Origin: Dawidia cretensis
Lineage (GTDB): Bacteria > Bacteroidota > Bacteroidia > Cytophagales > Cyclobacteriaceae
DNA: 64,000 nt
Assembly: GCF_018598175.1 (NCBI RefSeq)
Contig: NZ_JAHESE010000012.1
Span: forward strand, 103,645 to 167,644
Reading direction: 5' to 3'
In this document: in pieces, positions 16,352 through 25,997 of the stretch
Numbering within the stretch: position 1 is the first letter of the stretch
Layout: each line of letters starts with the position of its first letter
The notes under the pieces: model-generated
The model's database searches: none
What the model saw: only the letters and a program-made list of their open reading frames with translations
Told to the model about the DNA's origin: nothing
Translations under genes and position numbers: made by a program

Positions 16352-17652
16352 AGATTTCCCTGCAGATAAGCTTTGAACGACGGGAAGTCCGATTTCATCG
16401 GCACACTGCGTTTCGACAGCTGCAAGAACTTTTGCAATGCCGGTGGTATGGCGATCGGCTCTTCCAGCGTTTCGTCGACCACTTCCTTAAACTTGGCAGG
16501 GTGTGCCGTCTCGAGAAAAATGCCCGTTACTTCGTCAGTCGTTTCGTGCAGGTAGTGCTGCAAGCCCAGGTAGCCAATGGCACCGTGCGGATCCAGTACA
16601 TAGCCTGCTGACGCTTTTACCAGTCGCATTGCCGCGCGGGTCTCGTCGTCGGTAAAGGCATAGCCTTTGATCAATGCCGACAGCGCCTGATAGTCATGTC
16701 CCAGGAGCTCCAATATACGTGGGAAGTTGCTCGGGTTGCCAACGTCCATGGCATTGCTAATGGTCTGTTGCGACGGACGTGGTGTAAACACTTGTGTTTT
16801 GAGATACGCCGGCACCACATCATTTACATTGGTGGTTGCCACGAAGGCGTGAATGGGCAAGCCCATCGCCCGCGCCAGTAAGCCTCCGGTAATATTGCCG
16901 AAGTTGCCGCTTGGTACGGAGAACACCACGGGCCGTCCGAGGTGCTGCACCCGTGCGTATGCATAGAAGTAATAAAACGACTGCGGTATGAGTCGCGCAA
17001 TGTTGATCGAGTTGGCGGAGGTCAGGAAGTATTTTTTCTTCAGGTCCTCGTCGAGGAATGCTTGTTTTACCAGGCGCTGGCAATCATCAAACGTGCCGTC
17101 TACTTCCAGGGCTGTGATGTTCTGACCCAGGGTCGTGAACTGCTTTTCCTGGATGTCGCTTACTTTACCCGAAGGATATAATACAATTACCCGTGTGCCT
17201 TGTACACCGAGGAAGCCGTTCGCTACGGCACTGCCGGTATCGCCCGATGTGGCGACGAGTATAACAATTTCTTGTTTCTGGCTGCGGGCAAAGTACCCCA
17301 GCAGCTGCGACATAAAGCGCGCGCCAAAATCTTTAAAGGCCAATGTAGGACCGTGGAAAAGCTCCAGGGCGTAAAGGTGGTCATCTACCTCTACTACAGG
17401 AGCATCAAACTGAATGGTGTGGTCTACGATGCGGCGCAGCTCGTCGGCCGGCACGTCGTCGCCCACCAGGTTTTGGGCCACGGCAAAGGCGATGTCGGCA
17501 AACGACATGGACGGAAGCGCGGCAAAGAAGTCGGGCGGCAACGTGGGAATACGCTCGGGCATATAGAGACCGTTGTCGGGTGCCAGACCTTGTGTGACGG
17601 CCGTGCGCAGGTCGACCTGCAGCGCTTTGTTATTGGTACTGTAGAATTTCAT
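16348..17652 (-). CDS. thrC: Threonine synthase
   Basis: A 434-aa PLP enzyme that converts O-phosphohomoserine to threonine, the last step of the pathway. The PLP-binding segment FHGPTLAFKDFGARF contains the catalytic Lys, and VPSGNFGN binds the cofactor phosphate. A longer in-frame start exists at 17715 but overlaps thrB; the family start is the ATG at 17652 (MKFYSTNNKALQV). It is the last gene of the thrA-thrB-thrC operon, 13 bases after thrB, and converges on gtrA with a 4-base overlap of the reading frames. Confidence 0.96.
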   Translation of the reverse strand: MKFYSTNNKALQVDLRTAVTQGLAPDNGLYMPERIPTLPPDFFAALPSMSFADIAFAVAQNLVGDDVPADELRRIVDHTIQFDAPVVEVDDHLYALELFHGPTLAFKDFGARFMSQLLGYFARSQKQEIVILVATSGDTGSAVANGFLGVQGTRVIVLYPSGKVSDIQEKQFTTLGQNITALEVDGTFDDCQRLVKQAFLDEDLKKKYFLTSANSINIARLIPQSFYYFYAYARVQHLGRPVVFSVPSGNFGNITGGLLARAMGLPIHAFVATTNVNDVVPAYLKTQVFTPRPSQQTISNAMDVGNPSNFPRILELLGHDYQALSALIKGYAFTDDETRAAMRLVKASAGYVLDPHGAIGYLGLQHYLHETTDEVTGIFLETAHPAKFKEVVDETLEEPIAIPPALQKFLQLSKRSVPMKSDFPSFKAYLQGNL

Positions 17653-17665
17653 TGTCTGGTATGGC

Positions 17666-18592
17666 TTATAGGATTTTGGCGCCGGCGTTGTTGATCTCCG
17701 ACACAAATACATCACTCTTCAGTTTCAAGTCGGTGAATTGAGCCTGCATAGCCTCCCCCACCCGTTGTGCCGTAGCCGCGTCGGTTGACAATGCAAAGAT
17801 GGTGGGGCCGGAGCCCGAGATACCACAGCCCAATGCACCGGCTTTTACGGCCTCTTCCTTGATGCGGTCAAAGCCTGGTATCAACACGGAACGAATCGGT
17901 TCGGCCACCACGTCTTTCAAGGATCGGCCGATCAATCCAAAGTCCGGTTTCATCAATCCCACTACCAGGCCGGCGATATTACCCCATTGCGTGATCGCAT
18001 CTTTTATCGGTATCGTAGCCTTTAACACGCGGCGCGAGTCTTCGGTCTTTAGCTCCAGGTGTGGATGCACCAGGGTGCAGAATAAACCCGCTGGTGTGGG
18101 AATGCTCGTCACATCCAATGGGTCATACCCGCGGATCAATACAAAGCCCCCCAACAGCGAAGGTGCCACGTTGTCGGCATGTGCCGAACCACAGGCAATA
18201 CGCTCCGACTCCATGGCGAACGGCAGCAGCTCTTTACGCGAGAGCGGTTCGCCGTGCAGGTGGTTAATGGCCACGAGGGCAGCCACCGAGCTGGCAGCGC
18301 TGGACCCCATGCCACTGCCGAGTGCCAGGTGTTTATACAAGGTGATCTCTGCACCCTGCTCGCTTTTGATGGCTTTTAAGAATTCGATGACGGCCACGCC
18401 CGACGTGTTGCGCGATGCGTCCAACGGAAGGCGACCGTCGTCACCGACGATCTCGCGAATGACCACGCCCGGCTTGTCGGTCAGGGTCACTACGACCTCG
18501 TCGGCAGGCGAGGCTACAGCAAAGCCGAATATATCGAAGCCACACGAAACGTTTGCTACCGTTGCAGGGGCTGATGCTCTTACAGATTTCAT
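17666..18592 (-). CDS. thrB: Homoserine kinase
   Basis: A 308-aa GHMP-family kinase that phosphorylates homoserine for threonine synthesis. The N-terminal ASAPATVANVSCGFDIFGFA and the glycine-rich ATP loop ALGSGMGSSAASSVAAL (about residues 89-105) are visible, and a C-terminal GCGISGSGPTIFAL motif is conserved. It sits between thrA (42-base gap) and thrC (13-base gap), the standard order of the operon. Confidence 0.96.
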   Translation of the reverse strand: MKSVRASAPATVANVSCGFDIFGFAVASPADEVVVTLTDKPGVVIREIVGDDGRLPLDASRNTSGVAVIEFLKAIKSEQGAEITLYKHLALGSGMGSSAASSVAALVAINHLHGEPLSRKELLPFAMESERIACGSAHADNVAPSLLGGFVLIRGYDPLDVTSIPTPAGLFCTLVHPHLELKTEDSRRVLKATIPIKDAITQWGNIAGLVVGLMKPDFGLIGRSLKDVVAEPIRSVLIPGFDRIKEEAVKAGALGCGISGSGPTIFALSTDAATAQRVGEAMQAQFTDLKLKSDVFVSEINNAGAKIL

Positions 18593-18634
18593 GAATGCGA
18601 TGTTTATTGTTATACGCTATCGTTCGTTGTATAA

Positions 18635-21082
18635 TTAGCGAGCATAGTGGCCGATGCGGATCACGTCGGCAAATACACCCGCGGCCGTTACCGCGGCACC
18701 GGCACCCGGGCCACGAATTACCATGGGGCGCTCGTGGTAACGCTCTGTTGTCAACAAGATAATATTATCGCTGCCCGATAAGGAGTAGAACGGATGCTGA
18801 TCGTTTACGGTACCAAGCGATACCGCCACCTTGCCGTCCTTCAATATGGCCATGTAGCGCAGCTTCTCCTGGCGACCGGTGGCATCGGCCAACAGTTTCT
18901 CAAATGCACTATCGTGTTTCTCCAATGCTGTAAAGAATGCGTCGACGGAAGTCTGCTCGCGGCAGTCAGCCGGTACCAGGTTCTCGACGGTAATGTCGCT
19001 CAGCTCGTACGGCAGGCCCGCCTCGCGGGAGAGGATCAGGATCTTGCGGGCTACATCCATGCCGCTGAGGTCGTCGCGCGGATCAGGCTCGGTATATCCT
19101 TTCGCTTTGGCTTCTTTCACTACCTCGCTGAATTTCTTACCGGCGGAATACGAGCTGAAGATAAAGTTCAGCGTACCGCTCAGCACGCCCTCGATGCTGA
19201 TGACTTTGTCGCCGCTCAGGAGTAAGTCATTCAATGTATTGATTACCGGCAGACCGGCCCCCACGTTGGTTTCATACAGGAACTTCACGCCGCGGCGGAA
19301 GGCGGTACGTTTCAGCAACTGGTATTTTTCAAGCGAACCGGAGTTGGCTTTCTTGTTGGGTGTTACGACTGAGATGCTGGCCGACAGGATCGCTTCGTAG
19401 AACGAGGTCACTTCTTCGCTCGAAGTACAATCTACAAAGATGCTGTTGGGCAGGTTGAGCGATACCATGCGCTCTACAAACTGCTCCATGTGCATGGCTT
19501 CACCCGTTGCTTCGTTTTCGTCCAGACAAGTAGCCGGGGGCAATCCCGCTTCCTGGAAAAGCATCTTACGGCTGTTCGCAACGGCTATAATGTTTACTTC
19601 GAGTAAATTCTCTTTTGCCAGTTTGTCAAATTGCTCCTGCACCATGTTGATCAGGGCTTTGCCGATCAGGCCCGTGCCCACGAGGAATACGTTGAGCAGC
19701 TTGCGATCCGACAGGAAGAATGCTTCGTGCAAGGCGTTCAGCGCCTTCGCGACGTCAGCTTGCCGCACGACGGCAGAGATATTGCGCTCCGAAGAGCCTT
19801 GTGCTATGGCCATGACGTTCACACCATTTTTACCGAGCGCGCTAAACATGCGCCCGCTGGTACCCGGACTTTGTTTCATATTGTCGCCGACGACCGCGAT
19901 GATCGAGAGGTCAGTCTCTAGGTGTACTTCGTCTATTTCTTCGTTGCGTATTTCGTATTGGAATTCCTTTTCGATGGCCGATTTGGCCTGACGGGTATAC
20001 TGGCTTTCGATCGCGAGGCATATCGAGTGCTCGGACGACGCCTGGCTGATCAGGATCACGTTGACCCGCTCGCGGGCCAGTGTAGCAAACAATCGGGCCG
20101 AAGCGCCCACCACCCCCAGCAAACCACTGCCCTGAACGCTGAGCAGGCTGATGGCGTTCATGGACGAAATACCTTTGATCACTTTGCCGTTCTTCGACTC
20201 GGAATGGATAACAGTACCCTGGAATGTCGGGTTGAATGTGTTCTTGATCCAGATGGGAATGCGGTTGACCATGGCCGGCTGCATGGTCGCCGGAAAGATG
20301 ACTTTTGCACCAAAGTGCGATAATTCCATCGCTTCTTCATAGCTCATCTGCGGCACCGTGAATGCCTTTTTCACGAGGCGTGGGTCGGCTGTCATCATGC
20401 CGTCTACGTCCGTCCAGATCTCGAGGTCTGATGCCTGCAAGGCGCCGGCGAAGATGGCCGCGGTATAATCCGAGCCACTGCGGCCGAGCGTGGTCGTTTC
20501 GCCGGTTTCGCTGGTGCCGATAAACCCGGTAATGATCTGCAGCGCCTGCTGACGGCTGAAGTGCTCGCGTATCTGTGTGTTGGTGGTGTCGAAGTCTACT
20601 TTGGCGTAACCAAAGTTAGCGTCTGTGCGCACGACGCGGCGCGTGTCGAGAAACTCCGCCGCGACACCGCTGTCTTTGAATGCTTCGGCAATGATATAGG
20701 CCGACAGGCGCTCGCCAAAGCTCATGATATAGTCGAGGGTGCGGGGGGTGCGTTCTTTCACAAGGTATACGCCGTGGAGCACGTCCTCCAGCTCGTTGAC
20801 TGTAAACTTGACTTGTGCCAGGATGCTGCTTTGTTTTTGCACGCCTACCAGTGCGCGTACGGCATCGAGGTGGCGGCGTTCAATTTCAGCAAGGGTAGTT
20901 TTATATTCCAGGTTGCCTTCGAGGGCCAACCGGCTGATTTGGATCAATACGTCGGTGACACCGCCAAAGGCGGAAAATACGACGGCAACGTCTTCGCGCA
21001 GGTACGGCTTGACGATCTCTATGACCGACTGTATCCGCGCAGGGGTGGCAACCGATGAGCCACCGAACTTCAATATTTTCAT
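18635..21082 (-). CDS. thrA: Bifunctional aspartate kinase / homoserine dehydrogenase
   Basis: An 815-aa fusion enzyme for the first and third steps of the threonine branch. The aspartokinase domain starts MKILKFGGSSVATPARIQ and covers about 1-300. Two ACT-like regulatory segments lie at about 310-460, where threonine feedback usually acts. The homoserine dehydrogenase domain covers about 465-815, with LVGTGLIGKALI as the NAD(P) loop and GVLSGTLNFIFS in the catalytic part. The start at 21082 is the conserved one; an upstream in-frame start at 21136 would extend into the attenuator region. A Thr/Ile leader peptide lies 107 bases upstream. Confidence 0.97.
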   Translation of the reverse strand: MKILKFGGSSVATPARIQSVIEIVKPYLREDVAVVFSAFGGVTDVLIQISRLALEGNLEYKTTLAEIERRHLDAVRALVGVQKQSSILAQVKFTVNELEDVLHGVYLVKERTPRTLDYIMSFGERLSAYIIAEAFKDSGVAAEFLDTRRVVRTDANFGYAKVDFDTTNTQIREHFSRQQALQIITGFIGTSETGETTTLGRSGSDYTAAIFAGALQASDLEIWTDVDGMMTADPRLVKKAFTVPQMSYEEAMELSHFGAKVIFPATMQPAMVNRIPIWIKNTFNPTFQGTVIHSESKNGKVIKGISSMNAISLLSVQGSGLLGVVGASARLFATLARERVNVILISQASSEHSICLAIESQYTRQAKSAIEKEFQYEIRNEEIDEVHLETDLSIIAVVGDNMKQSPGTSGRMFSALGKNGVNVMAIAQGSSERNISAVVRQADVAKALNALHEAFFLSDRKLLNVFLVGTGLIGKALINMVQEQFDKLAKENLLEVNIIAVANSRKMLFQEAGLPPATCLDENEATGEAMHMEQFVERMVSLNLPNSIFVDCTSSEEVTSFYEAILSASISVVTPNKKANSGSLEKYQLLKRTAFRRGVKFLYETNVGAGLPVINTLNDLLLSGDKVISIEGVLSGTLNFIFSSYSAGKKFSEVVKEAKAKGYTEPDPRDDLSGMDVARKILILSREAGLPYELSDITVENLVPADCREQTSVDAFFTALEKHDSAFEKLLADATGRQEKLRYMAILKDGKVAVSLGTVNDQHPFYSLSGSDNIILLTTERYHERPMVIRGPGAGAAVTAAGVFADVIRIGHYAR

Positions 21083-21121
21083 GACAAAGTGTTTTCTGGT
21101 TGTTGAGGTGATTGTTTTTCC

Positions 21122-21198
21122 GATTACGCGTAGCACTTCCTGGAGGTGGACGTAATCCTAATGGGGGCGGAGGTATACATGCATACGGGTTACCCCGT
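21122..21198 (-). promoter_or_regulatory. Candidate attenuator region of the thr operon
   Basis: Between the leader peptide and thrA, two stems can be seen. ACGGG (21185-21189) pairs with CCCGT (21194-21198) around the leader stop codon, with a GUAA loop on the minus transcript. GATTACG (21122-21128) pairs with CGTAATC (21151-21157), placed so that it could act as a downstream terminator or translation-blocking stem. No U tract follows the second stem, so classical termination is not proven; the regulatory link rests on the leader peptide beside it. Confidence 0.5.
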
Positions 21199-21252
21199 AA
21201 TGATGGTAATGGTAATAATGGTGGTAATAATCGTTGTTACAACGGTAGCCAT
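21190..21252 (-). CDS. thrL: Threonine operon leader peptide
   Basis: A 20-codon ORF reading M-A-T-V-V followed by a run composed almost only of Thr and Ile (TTIITTIITITIITG). It has eight Thr and seven Ile codons, a composition close to E. coli ThrL, which has the same logic: low charged tRNA-Thr or tRNA-Ile stalls the ribosome and changes the downstream RNA fold. It lies 107 bases upstream of thrA on the same strand. Translation could also begin further upstream in the same frame, but the ATG at 21252 gives the canonical short leader. An inverted repeat (21260-21266 with 21275-21281) lies just upstream of the start. Confidence 0.8.
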   Translation of the reverse strand: MATVVTTIITTIITITIITG

Positions 21253-21524
21253 GGCGATAGAAGCTTCTGTGAAAAAGCTTCCGGGGGAAAGTATATATGG
21301 TTTCGCCGGTGTCATTTGATATCCCGAAATAATGAAACCCTTGCCTTGTTTCCTACAGAAAATTGATGATTTTTGCACGAACTAACGGTTATTAGCGCAT
21401 TGCAATCGTATGCAACGAGTCTGGTAAAAACATTACCCTAAAAAACACGGGTATCTTTCCTTAAAACATCTCACGATAAATCCAACTACTGGAACTTGCC
21501 GGTGCCGGCAGCGATCTTTTCACC
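21253..21524. other. Divergent promoter region of the thr operon and the thioesterase gene
   Basis: A 272-base divergent gap. It contains the GAAGCTT/AAGCTTC inverted repeat at 21260-21281, AT-rich sequence and, on the plus strand, TATCTTTC at 21452-21459, one base off the -7 consensus and a possible promoter for the thioesterase gene. No clear minus-strand TAnnTTTG was found for the thr operon. Confidence 0.45.
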
Positions 21525-22058
21525 ATGAGCGAAACACGAAAAACTAAATTCCCGCGCGAGTCTTTTGTCAGCATGACAGAGCTTGTTCTGCCAAACGACA
21601 CGAACACCTTCAACAACCTGATGGGCGGACGGCTCATGCATTGGATGGACATCGTTTCGGCCATCGCCGCACAGAAGCATTCCAACCGCCATGTGGTCAC
21701 GGCATCGGTCGACAACATCTCGTTCAAGCATCCCATTCGCCTGGGCAACGTGGTGACGCTGCGCGCGCGCGTGACACGCGCATTCCAATCGTCGATGGAA
21801 GTGCGCATCGATGTCGATGCCGAAGATATACCGGCTGCGCACAAGTTTGAAAGTAATGCTGCCTATTTTACCTTTGTGGCGCTCGACAACGAAGGAAAGC
21901 CCACCGACGTACCTGCGGTTGTAGCCGAAACGCCGGAAGAAGCCGAATACTACGAAGGAGCGCTGCGCCGCCGCCAGCTGCGCCTCATCCTGGCAGGAAG
22001 AATGAAACCTTCTGAAGCCGCCGAGCTACGATCCATCTTCGACATCAAAGAATCCTAA
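21525..22058 (+). CDS. Acyl-CoA thioesterase (hotdog fold)
   Basis: A 177-aa cytoplasmic protein of the YciA/BACH type that hydrolyses acyl-CoA to free acid and CoA. The hotdog signature NTFNNLMGGRLMHWMDIVSA (residues 27-46) contains the catalytic Asp region, and SVDNISFKHPIRLGNVVTL forms the central strand. The C-terminus is an acidic helix. Substrate length cannot be read from the sequence. The next gene starts 6 bases after its stop, so the two are probably cotranscribed. Confidence 0.9.
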   Translation: MSETRKTKFPRESFVSMTELVLPNDTNTFNNLMGGRLMHWMDIVSAIAAQKHSNRHVVTASVDNISFKHPIRLGNVVTLRARVTRAFQSSMEVRIDVDAEDIPAAHKFESNAAYFTFVALDNEGKPTDVPAVVAETPEEAEYYEGALRRRQLRLILAGRMKPSEAAELRSIFDIKES

Positions 22059-22064
22059 GAACGC

Positions 22065-22451
22065 ATGAGCCAGGCAGCCTCCATCGAAACATATCTCTAC
22101 CAGGAAGACCTCTATAGCCTCCCACCACGTGTGCTGGTCATCGTGTCAGACCCGTGGGAGAAACTGACGGAGGCTGAGCAAACGACGCTGACGAAGATGA
22201 TCACGGCACTGCGGCTCAATATCGCCACGGTACAGATCATTACGCGCACGGCCTTTACCGTGGCTGACCTGGCGGCCTATGCGCCCACGAGGGTGATTGC
22301 GCTGGGCGCTACGTTGCAGGGCTCCAATCGCCTGTACGAGAGTTTTACGCATGACGGTCTGCCTGTTGTCGTGGCCGATGCCCTGCCGCGCCTGGACGAC
22401 CTCAAGAAGAAAAACCTCTGGCTCGCCCTGCGACAGATGTTCGGCGTCTGA
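22065..22451 (+). CDS. Conserved hypothetical protein
   Basis: A 128-aa soluble protein with alternating strands and helices: PPRVLVIVSDPWEKL at about 20-34, then VQIITRTAF, RVIALGATL and LPVVVADALPRL, ending in KKKNLWLALRQMFGV. The pattern is that of a Rossmann-like flavodoxin-type fold. The ending and size recall proteins that I have seen linked to a DNA polymerase III accessory (psi-like) role in Bacteroidetes, but I cannot confirm this. It is cotranscribed with the thioesterase. Confidence 0.7.
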   Translation: MSQAASIETYLYQEDLYSLPPRVLVIVSDPWEKLTEAEQTTLTKMITALRLNIATVQIITRTAFTVADLAAYAPTRVIALGATLQGSNRLYESFTHDGLPVVVADALPRLDDLKKKNLWLALRQMFGV

Positions 22452-22547
22452 TCGCACGACACATCCTCCTCCGGATATTTCCGGAGTGTGTTAAATGGCA
22501 CATCTTCCCCCCTTCCCGTTTCGGGAACAACCGATTGTATTGATCAT

Positions 22548-22577
22548 TTGGCAGATTCGGGCTGATTCCTATCTTTG
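22548..22577 (+). promoter_or_regulatory. Complete Bacteroidetes promoter for the pyrophosphatase gene
   Basis: TTG at 22548-22550 and TATCTTTG at 22570-22577 are separated by 19 bases, matching both halves of the TTG-N19-21-TAnnTTTG consensus. The ATG follows 70 bases downstream, so there is a leader of about 65 bases. Confidence 0.75.
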
Positions 22578-22647
22578 CCATCCTTAGTATAAAGCCATCT
22601 GGTGTGCCGGGTGGCTTTTATGTATCAATCAGATTTTTAACACCAAT

Positions 22648-24840
22648 ATGAACAGTATTTTACTTCTCATCCCGCTGCTGGGAATTGTCGGCCTGATCGT
22701 CATGGCCATTAAGTCCGCCTGGGTAACCAAACAAGACGCCGGCGACGCAAAAATGCAGGAGCTTGCCGGATACATCGCACAAGGCGCCATGGCGTTCCTC
22801 CGTGCCGAGTGGAAGGTATTGACCTACTTCGCGGTGATCGCCGCCCTGCTGCTGGCCTGGTCCGGCACGCTGGTGCCCGACTCCAGCCCGCTCATTGCCG
22901 TTTCCTTTCTGATCGGTGCCGTGCTTTCAGCCTTCGCGGGCTACATCGGCATGAAGATCGCCACCAAAGCCAACGTGCGCACGACACAAGCCGCGCGCAC
23001 CAGCCTGGCCCATGCCCTGAAGGTGTCGTTTACAGGCGGCTCTGTCATGGGTATTGGTGTGGCCGGTCTCGCCATCCTTGGCCTGGGAGGTCTGTTCATC
23101 GTATTGTATAACATGTACGTGCCCGAAGGCGCCGCCATCACGGGCCCCGGAATGAAGAAGGCTATCGAAGTGCTCGCGGGCTTCTCGCTGGGTGCTGAGT
23201 CGATCGCGCTCTTCGCCCGTGTGGGTGGTGGTATCTATACCAAGGCTGCCGACGTAGGCGCCGACCTCGTCGGTAAAGTAGAAGCCGGCATTCCCGAAGA
23301 CGACGTGCGCAACCCTGCGACGATTGCCGACAACGTAGGTGATAACGTAGGCGACGTAGCCGGTATGGGCGCCGATCTTTTCGGTTCCTATGTTGCCACG
23401 ATCCTCGCCACCATGGTGCTGGGTCAGGAGATCGATGCTTCGGCGGATAAGTTCGGCGGCCTCTCTCCTATCCTGCTGCCGATGGTGATCGCCGGCCTGG
23501 GCCTGATCTTCTCGATCGTGGCCACCTGGTTCGTCCGCATCAAAAAAGAAACTGACAGCGTGCAGACCGCGCTGAACATTGGCAACTGGTCATCCATTAT
23601 CATGACCGCCATCGCTTCGTTCTTCGCGGTGAAGTACCTGCTGCCAGAAACCATGGTTCACCGCGGTGTGACGTTCACCTCCAACGACGTGTTCATTGCC
23701 ATCATCATTGGTCTTGTCGTGGGCACGCTGATGAGCGTCATCACCGAGTATTATACCGCCATGGGCAAGCGCCCGGTATTGTCAATCATTAAACAATCCG
23801 CTACGGGCCACGCGACCAACATTATTGGTGGTTTGGCGGTTGGCATGGAATCTACCGTGCTGCCCATCTTTGTACTGGCAGGCGGTATCATGGGTTCATA
23901 CGCTTTTGCAGGTCTCTACGGTGTGGCCATTGCCGCGGCCGGTATGATGGCGACAACGGCCATGCAGCTCGCGATCGATGCCTTTGGTCCGATTGCGGAC
24001 AACGCAGGAGGCATTGCGGAAATGAGCCAGCTGCCCGAAGAAGTACGTCACCGTACAGACAACCTCGACGCGGTAGGAAACACCACTGCCGCTACGGGCA
24101 AAGGCTTTGCCATTGCTTCTGCTGCTCTTACCTCGCTGGCGCTCTTTGCTGCCTTCGTGGGCATTTCTGGCATTTCTTCCATCGACATCTATAAAGCGCC
24201 GGTGCTGGCGGGCCTGTTTGTGGGCGGTATGATTCCGTTCATCTTTTCGTCGCTGGCTATCGCGGCCGTGGGCCGTGCCGCCATGGACATGGTGAACGAA
24301 GTACGCCGTCAGTTCCGTGAGATACCCGGCATCATGGAATACAAGGCCAAGCCTGAATACGAAAAATGCGTGGCCATTTCGACGGCGGCGTCGATCCGCG
24401 AGATGATTGCTCCCGGTGCCATCGCGCTGCTAGCCCCCGTGATCGTAGGCTTCACGTTTGGCCCGGAAGTATTGGGCGGCCTGCTCGCCGGTGTAACCGT
24501 GTCGGGTGTACTGATGGGCATGTTCCAATCTAACGCCGGTGGCGCATGGGACAACGCCAAGAAGTCCTTTGAAAAAGGCGTGGAGATCAACGGCCAGATG
24601 TATTACAAAAAATCGGAGCCGCATAAAGCGTCTGTAACAGGCGACACGGTGGGTGACCCCTTCAAAGACACGTCCGGTCCGTCGATGAACATCCTGATCA
24701 AGCTGACGTCGATCGTGGCACTGATTATCGCCCCGCACATTGCGCACAAAGACCATACGGCAGCGGCCCAGGCGGCCCAGGCAAAGGCTAAGACCGAAGT
24801 GGTTTCTGCCGTCGTGGCGCCCGAAAAAAGCGCTCAGTAA
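22648..24840 (+). CDS. hppA: Membrane-bound cation-pumping pyrophosphatase
   Basis: A 730-aa inner-membrane protein with about 16 helices that hydrolyses pyrophosphate and pumps H+ and/or Na+. Typical motifs are [20 protein letters not shown], the [17 protein letters not shown] substrate-binding segment and, near residue 470, [14 protein letters not shown]. The Ala after GNTT (where K+-independent enzymes have Lys) suggests a K+-dependent type; whether H+ or Na+ is moved cannot be read reliably by eye. It has its own strong promoter and a clear terminator. Confidence 0.96.
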   Translation: MNSILLLIPLLGIVGLIVMAIKSAWVTKQDAGDAKMQELAGYIAQGAMAFLRAEWKVLTYFAVIAALLLAWSGTLVPDSSPLIAVSFLIGAVLSAFAGYIGMKIATKANVRTTQAARTSLAHALKVSFTGGSVMGIGVAGLAILGLGGLFIVLYNMYVPEGAAITGPGMKKAIEVLAGFSLGAESIALFARVGGGIYTKAADVGADLVGKVEAGIPEDDVRNPATIADNVGDNVGDVAGMGADLFGSYVATILATMVLGQEIDASADKFGGLSPILLPMVIAGLGLIFSIVATWFVRIKKETDSVQTALNIGNWSSIIMTAIASFFAVKYLLPETMVHRGVTFTSNDVFIAIIIGLVVGTLMSVITEYYTAMGKRPVLSIIKQSATGHATNIIGGLAVGMESTVLPIFVLAGGIMGSYAFAGLYGVAIAAAGMMATTAMQLAIDAFGPIADNAGGIAEMSQLPEEVRHRTDNLDAVGNTTAATGKGFAIASAALTSLALFAAFVGISGISSIDIYKAPVLAGLFVGGMIPFIFSSLAIAAVGRAAMDMVNEVRRQFREIPGIMEYKAKPEYEKCVAISTAASIREMIAPGAIALLAPVIVGFTFGPEVLGGLLAGVTVSGVLMGMFQSNAGGAWDNAKKSFEKGVEINGQMYYKKSEPHKASVTGDTVGDPFKDTSGPSMNILIKLTSIVALIIAPHIAHKDHTAAAQAAQAKAKTEVVSAVVAPEKSAQ

Positions 24841-24868
24841 CGGCAAAAAACGCCATCAAATTTAGGGG

Positions 24869-24895
24869 AAGCCTCGGGAATGCCGGGGCTTTTTC
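24869..24895 (+). terminator. Intrinsic terminator after hppA
   Basis: AAGCCTCGG (24869-24877) pairs with CCGGGGCTT (24883-24891) over 9 bp with one G-U pair and a 5-nt loop, followed by a T run. A classical Rho-independent terminator 28 bases after the stop codon. Confidence 0.85.
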
Positions 24896-24923
24896 TATTT
24901 TTGACGGGTAAAACTATCCGCTT

Positions 24924-25358
24924 ATGCCTCTCCGGATTTTGACATGGACGTTGCTCTTGTGGGCACACATCGGCCTGGCCCAGGAAGAGCCTGTGCTGGG
25001 AAAATGGAAGACGATCGATGACAACACCGGCAAAGAGCGGTCGGTCGTGGAGCTCTACGAGCGCGACGGCAAAGTCTACGGTAAGATTATCAAGCTTGTC
25101 CGCGCCCCTGAAGATGACCCGGACCCGGTCTGTGACGAGTGCCCGGAAGACGACCCCCGCTATAAGAAGAAGATCGTTGGTATGGAAATTATGCAGGACA
25201 TGGTCAAATCGGATAGCGAGTATACCGACGGCAAGATCCTCGACCCTGAAAGCGGCAAGATATATGGCTGTAAGATCTGGCTGGATGGCGATGACTTAAA
25301 GGTCCGCGGATATTGGGGCCCATTTTATCGAACCCAAACCTGGAATAGGGTGCATTAA
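24924..25358 (+). CDS. DUF2147 domain-containing secreted protein
   Basis: A 144-aa protein with a signal peptide of about 20 residues, then a DUF2147 beta-sheet domain that begins VLGKWKTIDDNTGKERSVVE. It has YERDGKVYGKI and ILDPESGKIYGCKIWLDGDD, and ends RGYWGPFYRTQTW. Two cysteines (VCDEC) in a Pro/Asp-rich segment near residue 70 may form a disulphide. DUF2147 proteins are periplasmic and of unknown biochemical function. The gene stands alone between two unrelated units. Confidence 0.88.
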   Translation: MPLRILTWTLLLWAHIGLAQEEPVLGKWKTIDDNTGKERSVVELYERDGKVYGKIIKLVRAPEDDPDPVCDECPEDDPRYKKKIVGMEIMQDMVKSDSEYTDGKILDPESGKIYGCKIWLDGDDLKVRGYWGPFYRTQTWNRVH

Positions 25359-25400
25359 CCTCTTTAGAGAGCCCATTCGCCGGAAAATTCACAAAAAGAC

Positions 25401-25413
25401 AACCTCAGAGGTT
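25401..25413 (+). repeat. Short palindrome upstream of the ECF sigma factor gene
   Basis: AACCTC-A-GAGGTT is a perfect 6+1+6 palindrome located 41 bases before the probable start codon at 25454. It could be an operator site. The gap contains no terminator-like T tract. Confidence 0.4.
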
Positions 25414-25453
25414 ACAACCCCGCTAAACGATGGTATACAGGTCGAGCTCAAAC

Positions 25454-25993
25454 ATGGACGAAAAAGAGATTTTCGAGCGCATTTGCAAAGGCGACGAGAA
25501 AGCTCTCGAGTTCCTGTACAAGAAGTACTACCGGATGATGACCAAGCTCGTCATCACCAACAGTGGAACAGAAGAAGAGGCCCGCGATGTTTACCAGGAC
25601 GCCCTGATCGTCTTCTGGCAAAAGGCCACCTCCGGTAACCTGGTCATGACCTCCAAGATCAGTACCTATATCTACAGCATCTGTCAGAATCTGTGGAGAA
25701 AAGAGCTGGATAGAAAAAAACGGCTCTCGAATGAAGAAAAAGACACGGCTGTGTCGTTAGATACAGAGACGGCCGAACGTGATAGAATAATTTTACGCTG
25801 CATCGAGCAATTAGGGGAAACCTGCAAGAAAGTGCTGATGTATTATTACTTCGACGAGATGTCGATGCAAGAGATTGCCGACAAGCTGGGATTCGCCAAC
25901 ACCGATACCGCCAAAACGAAGAAGTACAAGTGTAAAATGAAATTGGATGAACTTGTGAAAGCTCAGTACTCTGAGCAGGACTTTTTGGATTAG
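25454..25993 (+). CDS. ECF-type RNA polymerase sigma factor
   Basis: A sigma-70 family protein of about 179 aa (187 if the ATG at 25430 is used). Region 2 is visible as KALEFLYKKYYRMMTKL, ARDVYQDALIVFWQKA and STYIYSICQNLWRKELDR. Region 4 is EQLGETCKKVLMYYYFDEMSMQEIADKLG followed by a second helix. The start at 25454 (MDEKEIFERICKG) gives the usual N-terminus and was preferred. It is followed after 4 bases by a membrane protein with an anti-sigma-like N-terminus, so it probably directs a small regulon in answer to an envelope signal. Confidence 0.92.
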   Translation: MDEKEIFERICKGDEKALEFLYKKYYRMMTKLVITNSGTEEEARDVYQDALIVFWQKATSGNLVMTSKISTYIYSICQNLWRKELDRKKRLSNEEKDTAVSLDTETAERDRIILRCIEQLGETCKKVLMYYYFDEMSMQEIADKLGFANTDTAKTKKYKCKMKLDELVKAQYSEQDFLD

Positions 25994-25997
25994 AACT

